Below, piece after piece: positions 9,020-20,800 of a stretch of 64,000 nucleotides of DNA. The notes beneath the pieces were generated by a model. That model searched no databases and had not been told where the DNA came from. It saw only the letters and a list, made by a program, of their open reading frames with translations. Made by a program: the position numbers and the translations under genes. The stretch comes from Saccharomycopsis malanga (lineage: Eukaryota; Ascomycota; Saccharomycetes; Ascoideales; Saccharomycopsidaceae), in the NCBI GenBank assembly GCA_004014935.1, contig CP025321.1:62001-126000 (forward strand), in the 5' to 3' direction. Every line of letters starts with the position of its first letter. The first letter of the stretch is position 1.

Positions 9020-11575
9020 TTAGATCATTAAGATACCAAGCAAAAAGACACCAGCAGATCCTGCAACCTGTGCAAACACATTGCTGTTCAATGATCCAGC
9101 ATTGTTAGCAAATTGAATGGCAGCAGCAGAACCATTAGAACCATATGTGGCGTAGCTGGAAAAGCTATTGTTGGAGTAGGAACTGTAGGTAGCCAATGTC
9201 GATCCATGTGCTTCAAGAGAGGAAGAACCAGTGAAGGTGGCAGCCTCTGTCACGCCGTTGCCAATAGAGGTGGCAATACTTGTATCAGCATTGGTAGAAG
9301 CAGGTGGTGCAGCAGAAGTAACTGGTATGTTATTTACTGGAGCAGCAGCAGAAGTAGTAGTAGGATTGTTATTCACTGGAGCAGCAGAAGAAGCGCTAAC
9401 AGCAGAGCTAGAAGCAGCTACAGTTGAGCCAGAAGCAGCTACAGTTGAGCCAGAAGCAGCTACAGTTGAGCCAGAAGCAGCTACAGTTGAGCCAGAAGCA
9501 GCTACAGTTGAAGCAGCAGTAGACTTTCCTTTGTGAACATGGACAGTGGCATACTGAGTTTCAGTCTTTACCAAATATTCTGTGGAAGCAGTATAAACAG
9601 TCAGACCAGAAGTTGAGAGTTTGTATGAAGTTCCAGCAGTAACTACAGCAGGAGCAGTGTTACTCTTGTGAACAACGACAACGGAAGTGTGTGTGACATA
9701 GCTGGTGGTTTGAACATTAACGAATACAGTGGTGTCTTTGTTAGAGGTGGTAGTATGGCCTCCAGAAGTGACAGTGGTAGGATAAGTGGATACTGTGGCT
9801 TTGGATGTTTTAATGACAGATGGAGAAGCATAGGTGGTGGTGTAACTGGAGACAATCAGGCCAGATCCAGTAATAGCTGAGATGGAATAGGTGGTCGTAG
9901 CAGGAACTTTGGTAATAGCAGTTTTCGTAGTAAGAGTACAAGCGTTATTACTACAGCTGGTAATGACATTGGTAACCGTAGACTCGATGTCAAGGACGCT
10001 GGTGAGAGTAGAAGCTGGAACAGTGACAATAACTGGACCAGAAGTATTGTAGTTAGCAGCAGATCCATTGACATGAGTGATCCCAGAGTGTGTACTAACA
10101 CCACTAGTAGTATGGCCATTCACAGAAGCCGTAGCTTTGCCGCTACTAGAAGGCTTGGCAGTAGTTCCAGAAGATTTGGCAGCGGTGCCAGAAGATTTTG
10201 TAGCCGAACTAGATGCATCTGAAGAAGCTTTTGAAGTAGTTGGGGATCCAGATGGTTTAAAGGAAGATTTTGCAGTTGAACCAGAAGTACTGGAAGGTTT
10301 AGTAGTAGAGCTGGAACCAGAGTTAGTGGCGGAAGATTTAGCGCTAGAACCTGATACAGTGGTGGAGCTGGAAGCTTTTGAAGTCGAAGATGAGGCGCCA
10401 GAGGTGCTCGACTTAGCAGCGTTTGAGGTAGTAGAAGCATTTGAAGCACTTGAAGAACTTGAAGACTTAGCACTAGACGAACTTGAAGACTTAGAAGCAC
10501 TAGAAGAACTTGAAGACTTAGAAGCACTAGTAGTTGAAACACTAGAAGAAGTAGAAGAACTGGTAGTTGAAGCTTTGGAAGAACTAGAAGAACTGGTAGT
10601 TGAAGCGCTAGAAGAACTGGAAGAACTGGTAGTTGAAGCGCTAGAAGAACTAGAAGTGGAACTCATAGAGGTTGATGAAGATGAGGACGAAGAACTGGTG
10701 GCAGGAGAAAGACCAGCAAGGCTTGGAGTAGTGTTTGCAGTCGGCAAAGAAGCGCCAGCATTCTTGTTGATAGCACCGCCGTTAGATTTGATATTGTTAC
10801 CTGTCTTGTCACTATAAGAATAAGAAGTACCAGTAGAGTAATCAACAGCAGAAAAGTACTCAATGTCAAAGTAGTAAGGAACGTCTTTCATATTGGTTTT
10901 ACCACCAGACCACTCAACAGTTCCTTGAGACTCAGAATCACCACCAGCCCATAAACCAATGAATACTCTCATTGGGGAAACTGGATAATCGTGTTTGCCA
11001 TCTTTTTTGACGTCTGAAGCTTTCAAAGTTCTGATTACTTTACCGTCCACAGCCCATGTTGTTTGGTCCTTTCCCCAATCTATAGTGTAGACATGGTAGT
11101 CATTATCCAACTTGGAGCCAATCTCATTGACAGTGCCTCTGTCATAATCACCAGTAACACCTTTACCAAAGTAGTTGGTTGTCACTTGAGTTGGATTGGC
11201 ACAAATCCATTCAAAATCAATTTCATCACCATCGTCAGATTGCAAGAAGAAGTTGGAAATGATACCAACACCAGAAGGAGTTTTGGCCTTGATTTCAAGT
11301 TTACCAAATTGCATGTAAAAGTTGGATCTCAAGGATGGTCCATCACCGTGGTTTTGAAACCATTCAACTAGGCCATTATTAGTGTATTTTGTTCTGTCAG
11401 GCCCATACAAGTTGGTGAAAAGATTAGTAGCCTGTTTGAAGTCTAATCTAATACTAGTTCCAAGAGCGACATCAGCCTCGCAGCTCGATTTGAGAGGATC
11501 ACAGTCGCTGGCATAGTTGGCAAATGCTAATACGGGAAGCAAAGCAGCCGTTAAAACACTGTGAAGTTTGACCAT
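9020..11575 (-). CDS. Crh-family GH16 transglycosylase with long Ser/Thr stalk, GPI-type (851 aa)
   Basis: The N-terminal signal peptide (MVKLHSVLTAALLPVLAFA) and GH16 domain (about residues 25-275) carry DGDEIDFEW, TNYFGKGVTGDYDRGT and VFIGLWAGGDSESQG, as in the 412-residue Crh copy. About 550 residues of wall-type stalk follow. These are poly-Ser/Thr/Ala blocks, an adhesin-like centre with VITSCSNNACTLTTK, then five tandem TVAASGS heptads (near residues 690-725, encoded by 21-bp repeats) and two PVNN units. The hydrophobic end (VFLLGILMI) fits a GPI signal. The protein is much longer than usual Crh enzymes (roughly 420-510), so it may both crosslink chitin to glucan and reach across the wall. 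It lies upstream of the PAQNN gene on the same strand. Confidence 0.93.
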   Translation of the reverse strand: MVKLHSVLTAALLPVLAFANYASDCDPLKSSCEADVALGTSIRLDFKQATNLFTNLYGPDRTKYTNNGLVEWFQNHGDGPSLRSNFYMQFGKLEIKAKTPSGVGIISNFFLQSDDGDEIDFEWICANPTQVTTNYFGKGVTGDYDRGTVNEIGSKLDNDYHVYTIDWGKDQTTWAVDGKVIRTLKASDVKKDGKHDYPVSPMRVFIGLWAGGDSESQGTVEWSGGKTNMKDVPYYFDIEYFSAVDYSTGTSYSYSDKTGNNIKSNGGAINKNAGASLPTANTTPSLAGLSPATSSSSSSSSTSMSSTSSSSSASTTSSSSSSSASTTSSSSSSKASTTSSSTSSSVSTTSASKSSSSSSASKSSSSSSAKSSSSSSASNASTTSNAAKSSTSGASSSTSKASSSTTVSGSSAKSSATNSGSSSTTKPSSTSGSTAKSSFKPSGSPTTSKASSDASSSATKSSGTAAKSSGTTAKPSSSGKATASVNGHTTSGVSTHSGITHVNGSAANYNTSGPVIVTVPASTLTSVLDIESTVTNVITSCSNNACTLTTKTAITKVPATTTYSISAITGSGLIVSSYTTTYASPSVIKTSKATVSTYPTTVTSGGHTTTSNKDTTVFVNVQTTSYVTHTSVVVVHKSNTAPAVVTAGTSYKLSTSGLTVYTASTEYLVKTETQYATVHVHKGKSTAASTVAASGSTVAASGSTVAASGSTVAASGSTVAASSSAVSASSAAPVNNNPTTTSAAAPVNNIPVTSAAPPASTNADTSIATSIGNGVTEAATFTGSSSLEAHGSTLATYSSYSNNSFSSYATYGSNGSAAAIQFANNAGSLNSNVFAQVAGSAGVFLLGILMI
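9421..9509. repeat. 21-bp coding tandem repeat (TVAASGS heptads)
   Basis: About four to five near-identical 21-bp units (ctacagttgagccagaagcag on the plus strand) lie in the 851-residue CRH gene. In-frame units of this kind commonly vary in number between strains. Confidence 0.9.
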
Positions 11576-13465
11576 TGGTAAAGGTATTGGAGTTGATATG
11601 CGATGTTGAGAACGAACGATAGCTTGGAACGTGGGAAACGAGGGAATACGCTACCAAACAAAAAACAAAGCTGAAGACTCTACAGAACAAAAGAAGGATA
11701 CTACATTACATGATAGACAAAGAGTAATGGATATTTGTTGGTTTTATATTACTCAGTGAGTGTTTTATCACTTACTAGTTATGGCAGATATCCGTAGTAA
11801 GGGTGAAACATTGTCGTCTTGAACCGTGAAACACTAGTGCGCGCACTGGCAGGCTAATACTGTACTTCCCAATAATACCATTCTTTCTATTCTGAAAAAT
11901 CGCCCACGAAAAACAGTGTCCATTGGTAAGGAGTTTGAGCCTGCTACTATAGAGAGAGTTAGCTTACGTTATTGTAGAACTTGCTTACTGTAGCGCATTA
12001 GTAGAGTATATTTTTTGAAAGAGTTACGACAAATTTTTAGTGATACTTTTGAGCTTGAGCTTGCAATACACTCATTCACTCACATTGTAGAATACGTTAC
12101 TATGAAAACTACAGCCTTTCATTAAACAGTTACGAGGATTAATCTCCAATATGGCGATCAAACGACTGTTGCAAACAGTAAAATGCCATTCCTTACAAGA
12201 GTGTTGGCCACTGAGCATTCTTGGAAATCGCGTATCCTGGAACATCAGTAACATTTTAAGCCAAGACACACTCTAACCTGGCCAGTCAGGCCTCCAGATG
12301 TAAGACACACTGTTACAGCCTAGACCCTACATTCTCTTCTTTGGCAATATTGTATAGTATATATAGATCAATATATGTTGATTCTCGCATAATGTCACAT
12401 ATCCATGAATATTCGTGCGTTGAGATCTCAGTATTCTTTCCCGATTGGGAAATGTAAAACATTTCTCGAATATAGAATCCTAAAGCACGCCTTTGCAATG
12501 GGTGCCTAGAGTTTCATACCTACTATGAAGAAACTTTTATAGCATTGTGTCATCATAAACGCCTATTCTATACTACCTAAACGTTGTAGCAACTGTTTGG
12601 CGGTTGACTTTAAAACCTGCGTTAGTGAAGTCATTTTGAAAGTTCCTATTGTAACTGGACTCTAAAAGTCTTTGCAGTTTTGAGGTTACCTTAAAATACT
12701 TTGCAATCAAATTGGGTGACTTTCAGTAGTTTGCGTGACTACTTGGTTTGACTTTGAACATTGAAAGTACAGTGTTTCGTAACATTGATAATGTCACGTA
12801 TATTGGCGATTCCGTTGGAAAAGCTATACAATTCTTTCTATTGCATTGAATTGTTAAAAAAAAAACAAAGTTTTACGTAAACTCTAAGTCCATTTTAAAA
12901 ATTGTTTTAACCATGCAAACAGACTGCAATAGTGTATAAAGTATAGCTGAAGAAAGCTTTCAAAATAAAAATCATAAAAATTGTAAGCGAGTCTTGTCAA
13001 GGTGTGTTATATGAAGTTAATAAAAGTAAAGTTCTTTCACTAAAACTAAGCACGTCTAAAATATATAGGTAATAGTTATGCACACTATATGAGCTTTTTG
13101 AAATAAAGTACAAAATGTCAAAGAGATTGTTCATCTACTATAGAAAGAAACCCCTATAATTATGAAAATGAGCTATGAACATAATCAAAAAAAAAAAGAA
13201 CAGTCTATGAGAAGAAACATGCAAGTGAGCGTGCCAGCATAAAGAAGTGGCATTAACGCTGACAAAAACTGAAACAAGAATGTAAAACTTGTAGGAAAAT
13301 AATAAAAAGCGTTATAACAATGAAGATGTAAGAAAAAAATGTACCATGCAAGTTCCGAGAACTATGGGCAAATTGTAACCCAAGATTATCAAAAGCTTTT
13401 AACGAAACAAATTGTAACATGACAAGAACAACTAAAAACACACAGGAACTCAACAAAAACGCGCA
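11576..13465. other. Long intergenic: promoter of 851-aa CRH gene and 3' side of IPT1
   Basis: About 1.9 kb, moderately AT-rich. The minus-strand open frames at 12072-12269, 12313-12498 and 13253-13456 show no family resemblance. No tRNA or spliced gene was found. The length suits a regulated wall-gene promoter. Confidence 0.5.
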
Positions 13466-14815
13466 TTATTTGTATGGATCAAAAAACCTTTCCATGAAAG
13501 TGCCTTTAAACACTCTCATGCCCATAGTAGTGCCCAAAATGTTTTTATTGTAGAAATAGTTGTTGTAGAAATTTTTTTGGAGCAAAAACAACTTTTTTTG
13601 AAATACAATGTAGTAGAAATAAGCGTAAAACAAACCAGCTATCAAATCTAAACGGAAATGATGATCTAAATAAATGGTAGCCCACCATTGAATCACAACA
13701 AATAAGAACCCTAAGATCTTGACGACCCACCAGTTGCTATAATGATTCACATGCAAAAACACCTGTACTGCCATGGCCGAATGCAAAGAAGGAAAAGCAC
13801 CAAAAACTATAGGGCTCTTATGAAATCCTTTAGTGTTCAAATGAGTACCCATGGCAACATCTACTCTGGTAAGACCTGCAGCAAAGCCAGGCATTTCGTA
13901 GCTTGGCTCAATGTCAATGCCGTTTAAATGGATGAACCAAGGAGGTGCGTTTGGAAAGAGCAAATGGGTGAAAACGCCACTAATGTTCTGGCACCCAAGA
14001 ATTATGGAAAAGTATTTTAGGGCATCTGGAGCATGGAAGACGTACAAATAAACGGCGGTCACAATAGGAACAATCAAATGGCATAACACATAGAACACCC
14101 AAGCAAAAATATCTTTATTTTTGCTGATGAAGTCGGGTTGTGCGAAATAAAAGTCCAAATTCAAAATGGGCCACGAGAGACAGAAAAGTAATGTGATGAG
14201 TATAGGTGAATATCCAGGAGGATAATTGTAATTGAACTTCTTCTTGAGTGTATCTCTTGATCTAGTGGAGGCAACTTTAGTGAGAACAGAAGATTTATAT
14301 TCCTGTTCTTCGTCATCATCCGTAGTACTGCTCTTTCCACTGTTTCTATTCGGAAGTGTATCAAGCTCATATTCTTCTTCTGGATTACTGTCGATTTCAA
14401 ATGCGTCATGATGGTTGAGAGCGGCGCTGCTGGTGGATCCACCTATAGCATCATCAAGCTGAGGTAATGGAGCAAATTCTTTGTCTGTTGCTACAATCAG
14501 TCTGACTTTGAAGAAAACCACATACAAAAAGTAACCAAAAAGCATCGTCAAAAGACCACAGATGATCCCCACAAGATTGAAAGCATACATATAAAGATCA
14601 CCGTAATAAACAAGTTTCACATGAATCGTAGGACGCCACTCATGAGGTATGATACCAGCATTCTTAAATATAGCAAGCCATATGAATATAGGAGAAAAGT
14701 TTATGCAAAAGTTGAGAGCTAGAAAAAACACATTGCCATGATTGTTGATGGCAGAGTAATATAATCTTGAAACAGCTATAAACAAAAGCTTGAATACCTT
14801 GATAACCAGCACCAT
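13466..14815 (-). CDS. IPT1: Inositolphosphotransferase Ipt1 (M(IP)2C synthase)
   Basis: Ipt1 transfers inositol phosphate from phosphatidylinositol to MIPC in the Golgi, giving M(IP)2C, the most complex yeast sphingolipid. The 449-residue protein is polytopic. It aligns with Ipt1 along its length: FFLALNFCINFSPIFIWLAIFKNAGIIP near the N-terminus (written here only as the landmark IWLAIFKNAGIIP), FAAGLTRVD, GTHLNTKGFHKSPIVFGAFP then SLHSA (PAP2-type C2 motif), WWATIYLDHHFRLDLIAG (C3 motif) and the terminal GMRVF..GT.MERFFDP block. This block separates it from Aur1. An acidic/Ser insert (about residues 120-195) sits between transmembrane segments, where S. cerevisiae Ipt1 has its long insert at a different place. 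GRX5 lies upstream on the same strand, 574 bp away. Confidence 0.92.
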   Translation of the reverse strand: MVLVIKVFKLLFIAVSRLYYSAINNHGNVFFLALNFCINFSPIFIWLAIFKNAGIIPHEWRPTIHVKLVYYGDLYMYAFNLVGIICGLLTMLFGYFLYVVFFKVRLIVATDKEFAPLPQLDDAIGGSTSSAALNHHDAFEIDSNPEEEYELDTLPNRNSGKSSTTDDDEEQEYKSSVLTKVASTRSRDTLKKKFNYNYPPGYSPILITLLFCLSWPILNLDFYFAQPDFISKNKDIFAWVFYVLCHLIVPIVTAVYLYVFHAPDALKYFSIILGCQNISGVFTHLLFPNAPPWFIHLNGIDIEPSYEMPGFAAGLTRVDVAMGTHLNTKGFHKSPIVFGAFPSLHSAMAVQVFLHVNHYSNWWVVKILGFLFVVIQWWATIYLDHHFRLDLIAGLFYAYFYYIVFQKKLFLLQKNFYNNYFYNKNILGTTMGMRVFKGTFMERFFDPYK

Positions 14816-15389
14816 CTTTCACCAACCTAGGTTCACAACGAATATATGATAACCGTCTTCCCTAAGACGACCGCTTCGTGGGGCTGAAAAACACGTCCAA
14901 AGAAAACAGCCGTTTATATAAAAACTTGACAGTCCTTTCTTGTTTTTCGTCTTCTTCGACTTTTTACTTTTCTTCAATCGTACCTTTTGGGTATACGGAA
15001 ACTGTCCAAGGGATTTTCGGTCCGATTTTAAGGTCTTGCCTACGGTTCCTCGATGTGTGTTTAGCCTTAGCGCGCTAATCTCTAGTGACAGTTTTACGTA
15101 TTTTAAAATATATACTTTCTTTTTTGCTGGCTTTTTTTCCTCTATTCTGTTATGATCCGTTCTTCCTATCCTAGGCTTTTCCCTACTATTCGGCTAATAA
15201 TGGTTCAGGGGTGACGCAACAAAATAGGCACACCAAGGGCGCTCCTGTAATGCAGTTTTGGGCTGCGCTTAGCAAAAACAAATATGCACACCCTTTGTTG
15301 CAACAACCTACTGGTTTAGGAAAGGGGTGTTTTTTTATTAAAAGACATTATTATTCGGTTTATATACAGAAATCATATATGATATCTAT
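14816..15389. other. Intergenic: IPT1 promoter and GRX5 3' side
   Basis: 574 bp, with T-rich tracts near 14940-15140. Two overlapping plus-strand frames here (from 14878 and 14940) look non-coding. Nothing else seen. Confidence 0.55.
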
Positions 15390-15938
15390 TTATCTAGCAG
15401 CTGGCTTGATATCGCTACTGCTTGGTTCTTCGACATCACCTTCCTCTTCTTCGTAGACTAACAAACCGTCCTTTTCAAACAATTCCAACAATTCTCCGCT
15501 CTGAGCCATGCTAGTGACAATGTCACAACCACCAACAAATTCACCGTTTACATACAACTGTGGAATAGTAGGCCAGTCGCTGTACTCCTTGATTCCCTGT
15601 CTGAGCTCTGGGTCTTCCAACACATTATAAGCAGCAAACTTTTCTGGATCAACACCAATAGAACCAAGAAGCGCAATGGTGGATCTGGAAAAACCACAGG
15701 CTGGAGCTTCAGGAGTGCCTTTCATGAAAAGCACTACTGGGGCGGACTTAACAGCCTCACTGATAGACTTTTCCATCTCGGTAGACAAGAATCTCTTGTT
15801 GATAAACCCACCAAATTGGCTCTTGTTTATCAACCCGCTTTGAAATGGAATTCTGCTAACTGCACTTCTGTTAACAAAGGAAAAGTTTCTTATACTACCA
15901 GCTCTCCAAGCGCCAGCGGTAATTAAGGAACGACTCAT
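15390..15938 (-). CDS. GRX5: Mitochondrial monothiol glutaredoxin Grx5
   Basis: Grx5 is the matrix glutaredoxin that hands Fe-S clusters from the Isu scaffold to client proteins. The 182-residue product has an Arg/Ser-rich N-terminus (about 50 residues, ending near NKRFLST) typical of a mitochondrial presequence. The monothiol glutaredoxin domain follows, with [12 protein letters not shown] (active-site Cys81), the [19 protein letters not shown] glutathione-binding segment and an acidic C-terminal tail ([10 protein letters not shown]). Length and order fit Grx5 closely. No intron is needed. Confidence 0.95.
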   Translation of the reverse strand: MSRSLITAGAWRAGSIRNFSFVNRSAVSRIPFQSGLINKSQFGGFINKRFLSTEMEKSISEAVKSAPVVLFMKGTPEAPACGFSRSTIALLGSIGVDPEKFAAYNVLEDPELRQGIKEYSDWPTIPQLYVNGEFVGGCDIVTSMAQSGELLELFEKDGLLVYEEEEGDVEEPSSSDIKPAAR

Positions 15939-17206
15939 CTATAAACAGATTAGTATCATTTTCATTTGTCATCATATAAAAAATAGCCCTAAAACAGGCT
16001 CTGTACACTTACAAGTCTTCCTGAAGATGTTATTTGCTTGCACAACATAATATGTTCTCTTTATAATACTAAAGGGCTTTTCTATCAAAGAAAACTGCGC
16101 TATTGCTTTAATTCAATTGTATATTTTTTAATATCAATATTTTTGAAACAATCGAGATGACTTCTGCCTTTTTCAACATCTTTTGTCAAAATAGCACGTG
16201 ATATAAAAACAACGAATCACACTGTGGTTAAGTATAAGCAGAGAGGAAGCTTAAACCATTTAAAGGGGTTTAATGGTCAAATATGTGAAGACAGTTGGTT
16301 GTAAGATGAGTAGATTGTACTTTTGCTCGCATGACGGTGCTGTAGAATAAGTTGAAAATTCGTTGTAATGTGATGATGTTTTATTTAACGTGTGTAGCAC
16401 AGTATTTACAACTTCAAGTCTATATTTACGAGTTTTTTTGATTTATGAAAGTGAAACTTGAATACTGTTTATTTCGTTTTACTACAAGCTGTTTTAAAAT
16501 TATTGAATTTCATTTAGTATTGTATTATAATGATTTTTGATAAACATTTTGAAGAAAATTCAACTTTTTGTAGGGCTGATTATTTGTTAAAGTCTCCAAT
16601 TGTTCAGACTTTATTGGTATCATTTTGTCAACTTTGAAAAACATTTGCTAAGATCAGTTGTTTCAAGATCATGGTGCTATAAATATAATGCGTAGAATAG
16701 AAAATCGTTACTTCAAATGCATTATTTCGAAGTTTTTTACCAATTTCCTCTAAATCATGTCTTTTCAAACAAATTCAATCCTTTAAAATTGAATTTTTGT
16801 TCTTCAATCTTTTGCTTTTACTCTCCCCTGTCTAAATTAATTGTAAAAATGGCAGTTGTCCAAAAATATATTCTCTACACACACTTTCTGTTATTATTTT
16901 GTCTGCAATGCCATTTACTGTTTCTGTCAAATGACTTACATAACACTCTTCTATAATCTGCTCATATTTCTGCTTCATTACTTAAATCTTTGGCGAATCT
17001 AAATATATTCTATATTTGCTATAAAATTCAATAGTACTCCTCTTCTTCTATTCTTACATCTTGTATTTTCGTTAATAGAAAAACAGCTCTCATCCATCAA
17101 TACTACAAAAAAAATATTATAAAATAATTTTAGCATGAATTTCCTATATAACTAATCAAACCAGCCAGCTTTGATATTGCAGTGTGAAGGTAGTATAGCA
17201 TAACCT
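15939..17206. other. AT-rich intergenic region
   Basis: GRX5 promoter side (from 15939) plus the 3' side of the small spliced gene. Very AT-rich, with no supported gene. The 79-codon plus frame at 16717 is low-complexity F/L/S and is not called. Confidence 0.5.
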
Positions 17207-17444
17207 TTATTTATTCATTTCACCATTATTGATGAAAGTGAATGGTCTAGCAGCACAAGTACCACCACAATCACAGTCAGCAGTGCCACTAGGGTTTGCC
17301 CGGAGGACTCTAATTTGAGATGTAACAGAACGGTTGAACTAACAATTGTTAGTAGTTGTTATAATATTTACATATACTATGCGCATGTTGAAAATGCAAG
17401 GTACGTACGATTTTTCCGGTAGAAACTAATTGCTTGAAGAACAT
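17207..17444 (-). CDS. Spliced 55-residue Cys-motif small protein, unknown function
   Basis: Exon 1 is 17409-17444 (MFFKQLVSTGKI). The intron is 17339-17408 (70 nt): donor GTACGT, perfect branch TACTAAC (17348-17354), acceptor TAG. Exon 2 is 17207-17338. The product has a basic, Arg/Ser-containing amphipathic N-terminus (about residues 1-28) that resembles a mitochondrial presequence. Then comes RANPSGTADCDCGGTCAARP and a short end FTFINNGEMNK. The CDCGGTC cluster could bind metal or form disulfides. It is too short and too split to appear in a simple ORF scan. The splice signals match those of recognised spliced genes in this window. I do not recognise the family; a small mitochondrial protein is an inference. 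Confidence 0.7.
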
Positions 17445-17878
17445 TTTTAATTGCTTTGTTTGGTAATGGAAAGTTCAAGAGCAGTTTGGAGGAAATTAAA
17501 AGTTTTTATAGTTTGCAACTTCCAAGGAAGCGCTCAGGGAAGCACTCCCTCATACTTCGATTTAGTATAGACATGTGCCGTGGCGTCAACCTTCGCCCCT
17601 CGCAACTGTGAACTAGGTGTGGATTAAAGTCATGAGCTAAGCCAGTTAATTGTCTTATAATATTGGTACAGTTATGTATGTATATACGAGATGGCAAAAT
17701 TAAAAAAGAGAAGAAAAAGAAAAAGAAAAAGAAAAGGAAAAGGAAATAAGAAAATGAATGAAAATAATTGAACGAATTTCAAACAGACTATAACCTGTTC
17801 TATAAACTTTGCGACTATTGTCATTTAAAAAATGTACATTTGAAATAAATTTAAATTAAAAAAAAAGAATCAACACAC
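17445..17878. other. Intergenic with purine-rich tract
   Basis: Promoter side of the 55-residue gene and 3' side of STH1. Holds an A/G-only tract of about 45 nt at 17701-17748 (repeated gaaaaa units). Nothing else seen. Confidence 0.55.
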
Positions 17879-20800
17879 TCAAAAGTTGTTGACAAACTCT
17901 TGGATTGTCAGGGCAGTTTCGTAGACATAACTACCTGGTTCATTATATGTTTTAGCATTATTAATCATTAGTTTGAAATCGTCAATGACATCTTCGTAAG
18001 ACTTGTAAGCTGCTTTTTTGCCGTTGAGCTTTTTCAGTATTTCGTTAAGACTGATAGGTTTGCTAATGATTTTGTAGTAATCCGGATAAAGTTTTTTAGA
18101 AGGCAATTTTTGAAACAAATCAGTCAAGTTTTCACCAGTTTCGTCGTGTTTCAACTGGTTTACAGCTTGTAGAAGTTGATTCGCTTTTTCTACAAAATCG
18201 TGAGTGGAAGTGTCAGAAGTTGGTGGAGATGTTGAATGACTGTTTCTAGCATTACCGTTACCATTAACTTTTTTTGATTTTTTCTTTGGTAATTCCTCAT
18301 CAGAACTGAAATCAGGCTCTTCTTGAGACTCTTCATCATCAAGCTTGAGTTTAATCTTTCTAGGCCTTTTCTTGATCTTAGCATCATCAACAAGGTCATG
18401 TTTTTCCTTCTTTTCTTTTCTTCTGGCCATTGATTCCTGTTTTTTCTTTATGGCATCCTCAACGGTCATTTCATCGTCATCCATAGCATTCAACCATTGT
18501 TCTTCAGTCAAACCATCATCATAAACAACAGTTTTCCGTTCTCTAGTTCTACCTAACTTTTCATCAAGAGGGTCTGGCTTTTCTAAATGTTTGGCAACAG
18601 TTTCTTCACTAAACACATCTGGCAACTCCTCTTTGGTCATTAAACGGTTTGATTCATCATACTCGCTTTGTTGTTTTTCACGTCTTTCTTGATCAAGTTT
18701 CTTAAACAAAATTTTTTCTTTTTCAGATCTAGCAAGAATCTCATTTAATTCCTCGTCATCAAGATTAGCATCTTCTAGATCACCCCCATTTTTCTTCTTC
18801 AACTCCTCTGCTTCAAGCAAACGTCTCAAAAACGCTTCTTGTTCTTCCGAGGTGGATTTATTATCAAACTTACCTGCCTGGATGACTTTACCATCAATGT
18901 TCAACTTTTCATGCGCTCTTTCCAAGATGACTTCTTCAACAGAGTCGTTAGTGATCAATCTCAAGATTCTGACTTCATTTTTCTGTCCAATTCTATGGGC
19001 TCTATCCTGAGCTTGCAAATCTTGATGAGGATTCCAGTCGGTGTCAAAAATTATAACTGTATCAGCGGTTTGTAAATTAAGACCTAAACCACCTGCTCTT
19101 GTGGATAGTAAGAAGGCAAAATATTGGGAATCAGGACTATTAAATTCTTTCAACATATCTTGTCTTTCATCTGCTTTAGTACTACCATCCAATCTCAAAT
19201 ATAGTAAGCCTCTGTACCGCAAATAATCTTCCATGATATCCATGACAGCAGTCATTTGAAAGAAGATCAAGACACGATGACCAGTGGCTTTGAATTTAGG
19301 TAATATTCTATCTAATAATTCGAATTTACCGCTGACTCTCCATAAAGAATCATTTGAAAGCCTTGTAGGATTGATCAAATCCTCCACTTCTTCAAATACA
19401 TAAGGATGATTACATATCTTTCTCAACTGCATTATCTTGTTATTTAAGCCCTTGATACCTCCTTTGGTAGTACCGTTATTGACTGAGGACCCCACAAACA
19501 ACGCATTATGTCTGAGCATCTGCTGATACAAGGCATACTGTAGTGCCGAGAATTTACATTTAACAACCTTCTCTACCTTATCTGGCAAATCTTTCTCCAC
19601 ATCTTTTTTCAATCTTCTCAACAAAAACGGCCGGAGCACCTTGTGTAATCTACGAATAATCAACAAGCTTTCTTCTTCTGAAAGTTCCAACTTCTCTCCT
19701 GTGCCTGTGTTTGCAAACGGCGTGTTAAACCATTCATCAAAAGTCTTGACAGAATTGAAAATTTTTGGCAAGACAAAGTTCAAAAGAGCCCACAATTCCG
19801 GCAAACTGTTTTGCAAAGGTGTTCCTGTCAAAATCAATCTGTTTTTAGTATGATAATAATTGGTTAAAGTAAAGGAAAGCTTGGAATTGGCATTCTTCAT
19901 ACGGTGCCCTTCGTCAATGATCATGTGTGCCCATCTTATTTTAGATAATAACGATTTGTCTTTAATAATATATTCATAAGTAGTCAATAATATTTGAAAA
20001 TCGCCTCTGCGAACATCATGCGCTAACAATTTACGCTGTGTAGGGGTTCCTTTATACACAATTTTCTTCACGGTAGGAGCCCACCGTTCACATTCCAACG
20101 TCCAGTTGGTAATGGTAGATAATGGCACTATAATCAAAAACGGATTTCTTTCCTTTTTAACTTCAATCAAGTGTGTAACTAACGATATACTTTGAATGGT
20201 CTTACCAAGACCCATTTCATCAGCCAAAATACCGTTCAAGTGGTTATTATATAACGAAACCATCCATTCTAAACCTTTGATTTGATATTCTTTCAATGTG
20301 CCTCCTACTAGTATACTTGGTTGCTTTGTAATTTTCTCTTTCACCCTATGAGCGATTCCATAATAATCAATATTCTCACGAGCTTCATCATCTTCATTCG
20401 TATCATTCTCAGCACGAGGTTCATGCTGTTGAACAAGCGATTCGTGTTGTTGAACCTTAACTGCCTTAGCCAACGAGTCCAAAAAGCTATTGGTCTGTTT
20501 CAACAAATGAGTGATTCTTGTGTCTTTAGTTTGGTCTAACAATTTCAAGTAAGCTTCTTCGTCATTAGATTTCAATGCTTGCAATCTTTCCTTGGCAGTT
20601 TTTTCAGCACGTTTAGCATGTTCTTTTTCTGCTTGTTGATGGTAGTTACTTATTGATTTGAAGAAAAACTGGGTTCTATTTGCTCTAACTTCACTTTGAT
20701 CATACAAAAGTTGATTTATTGCCTCAAGTTTCTTATTCAAAGTTTTAAGTTTCTTCTTGTACAAGAGATTTTTCAATTCTCGTTTCTGTTGTTCTTCCAA

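Noticed and set aside
10077-10817. 246-codon plus-strand frame of repeated Glu/Leu/Val
   Set aside because: Antisense shadow of the poly-Ser stalk of the 851-aa CRH gene.
13253-13456. 67-codon hydrophobic minus frame directly after IPT1
   Set aside because: No good ATG or family; most likely IPT1 3' untranslated DNA.
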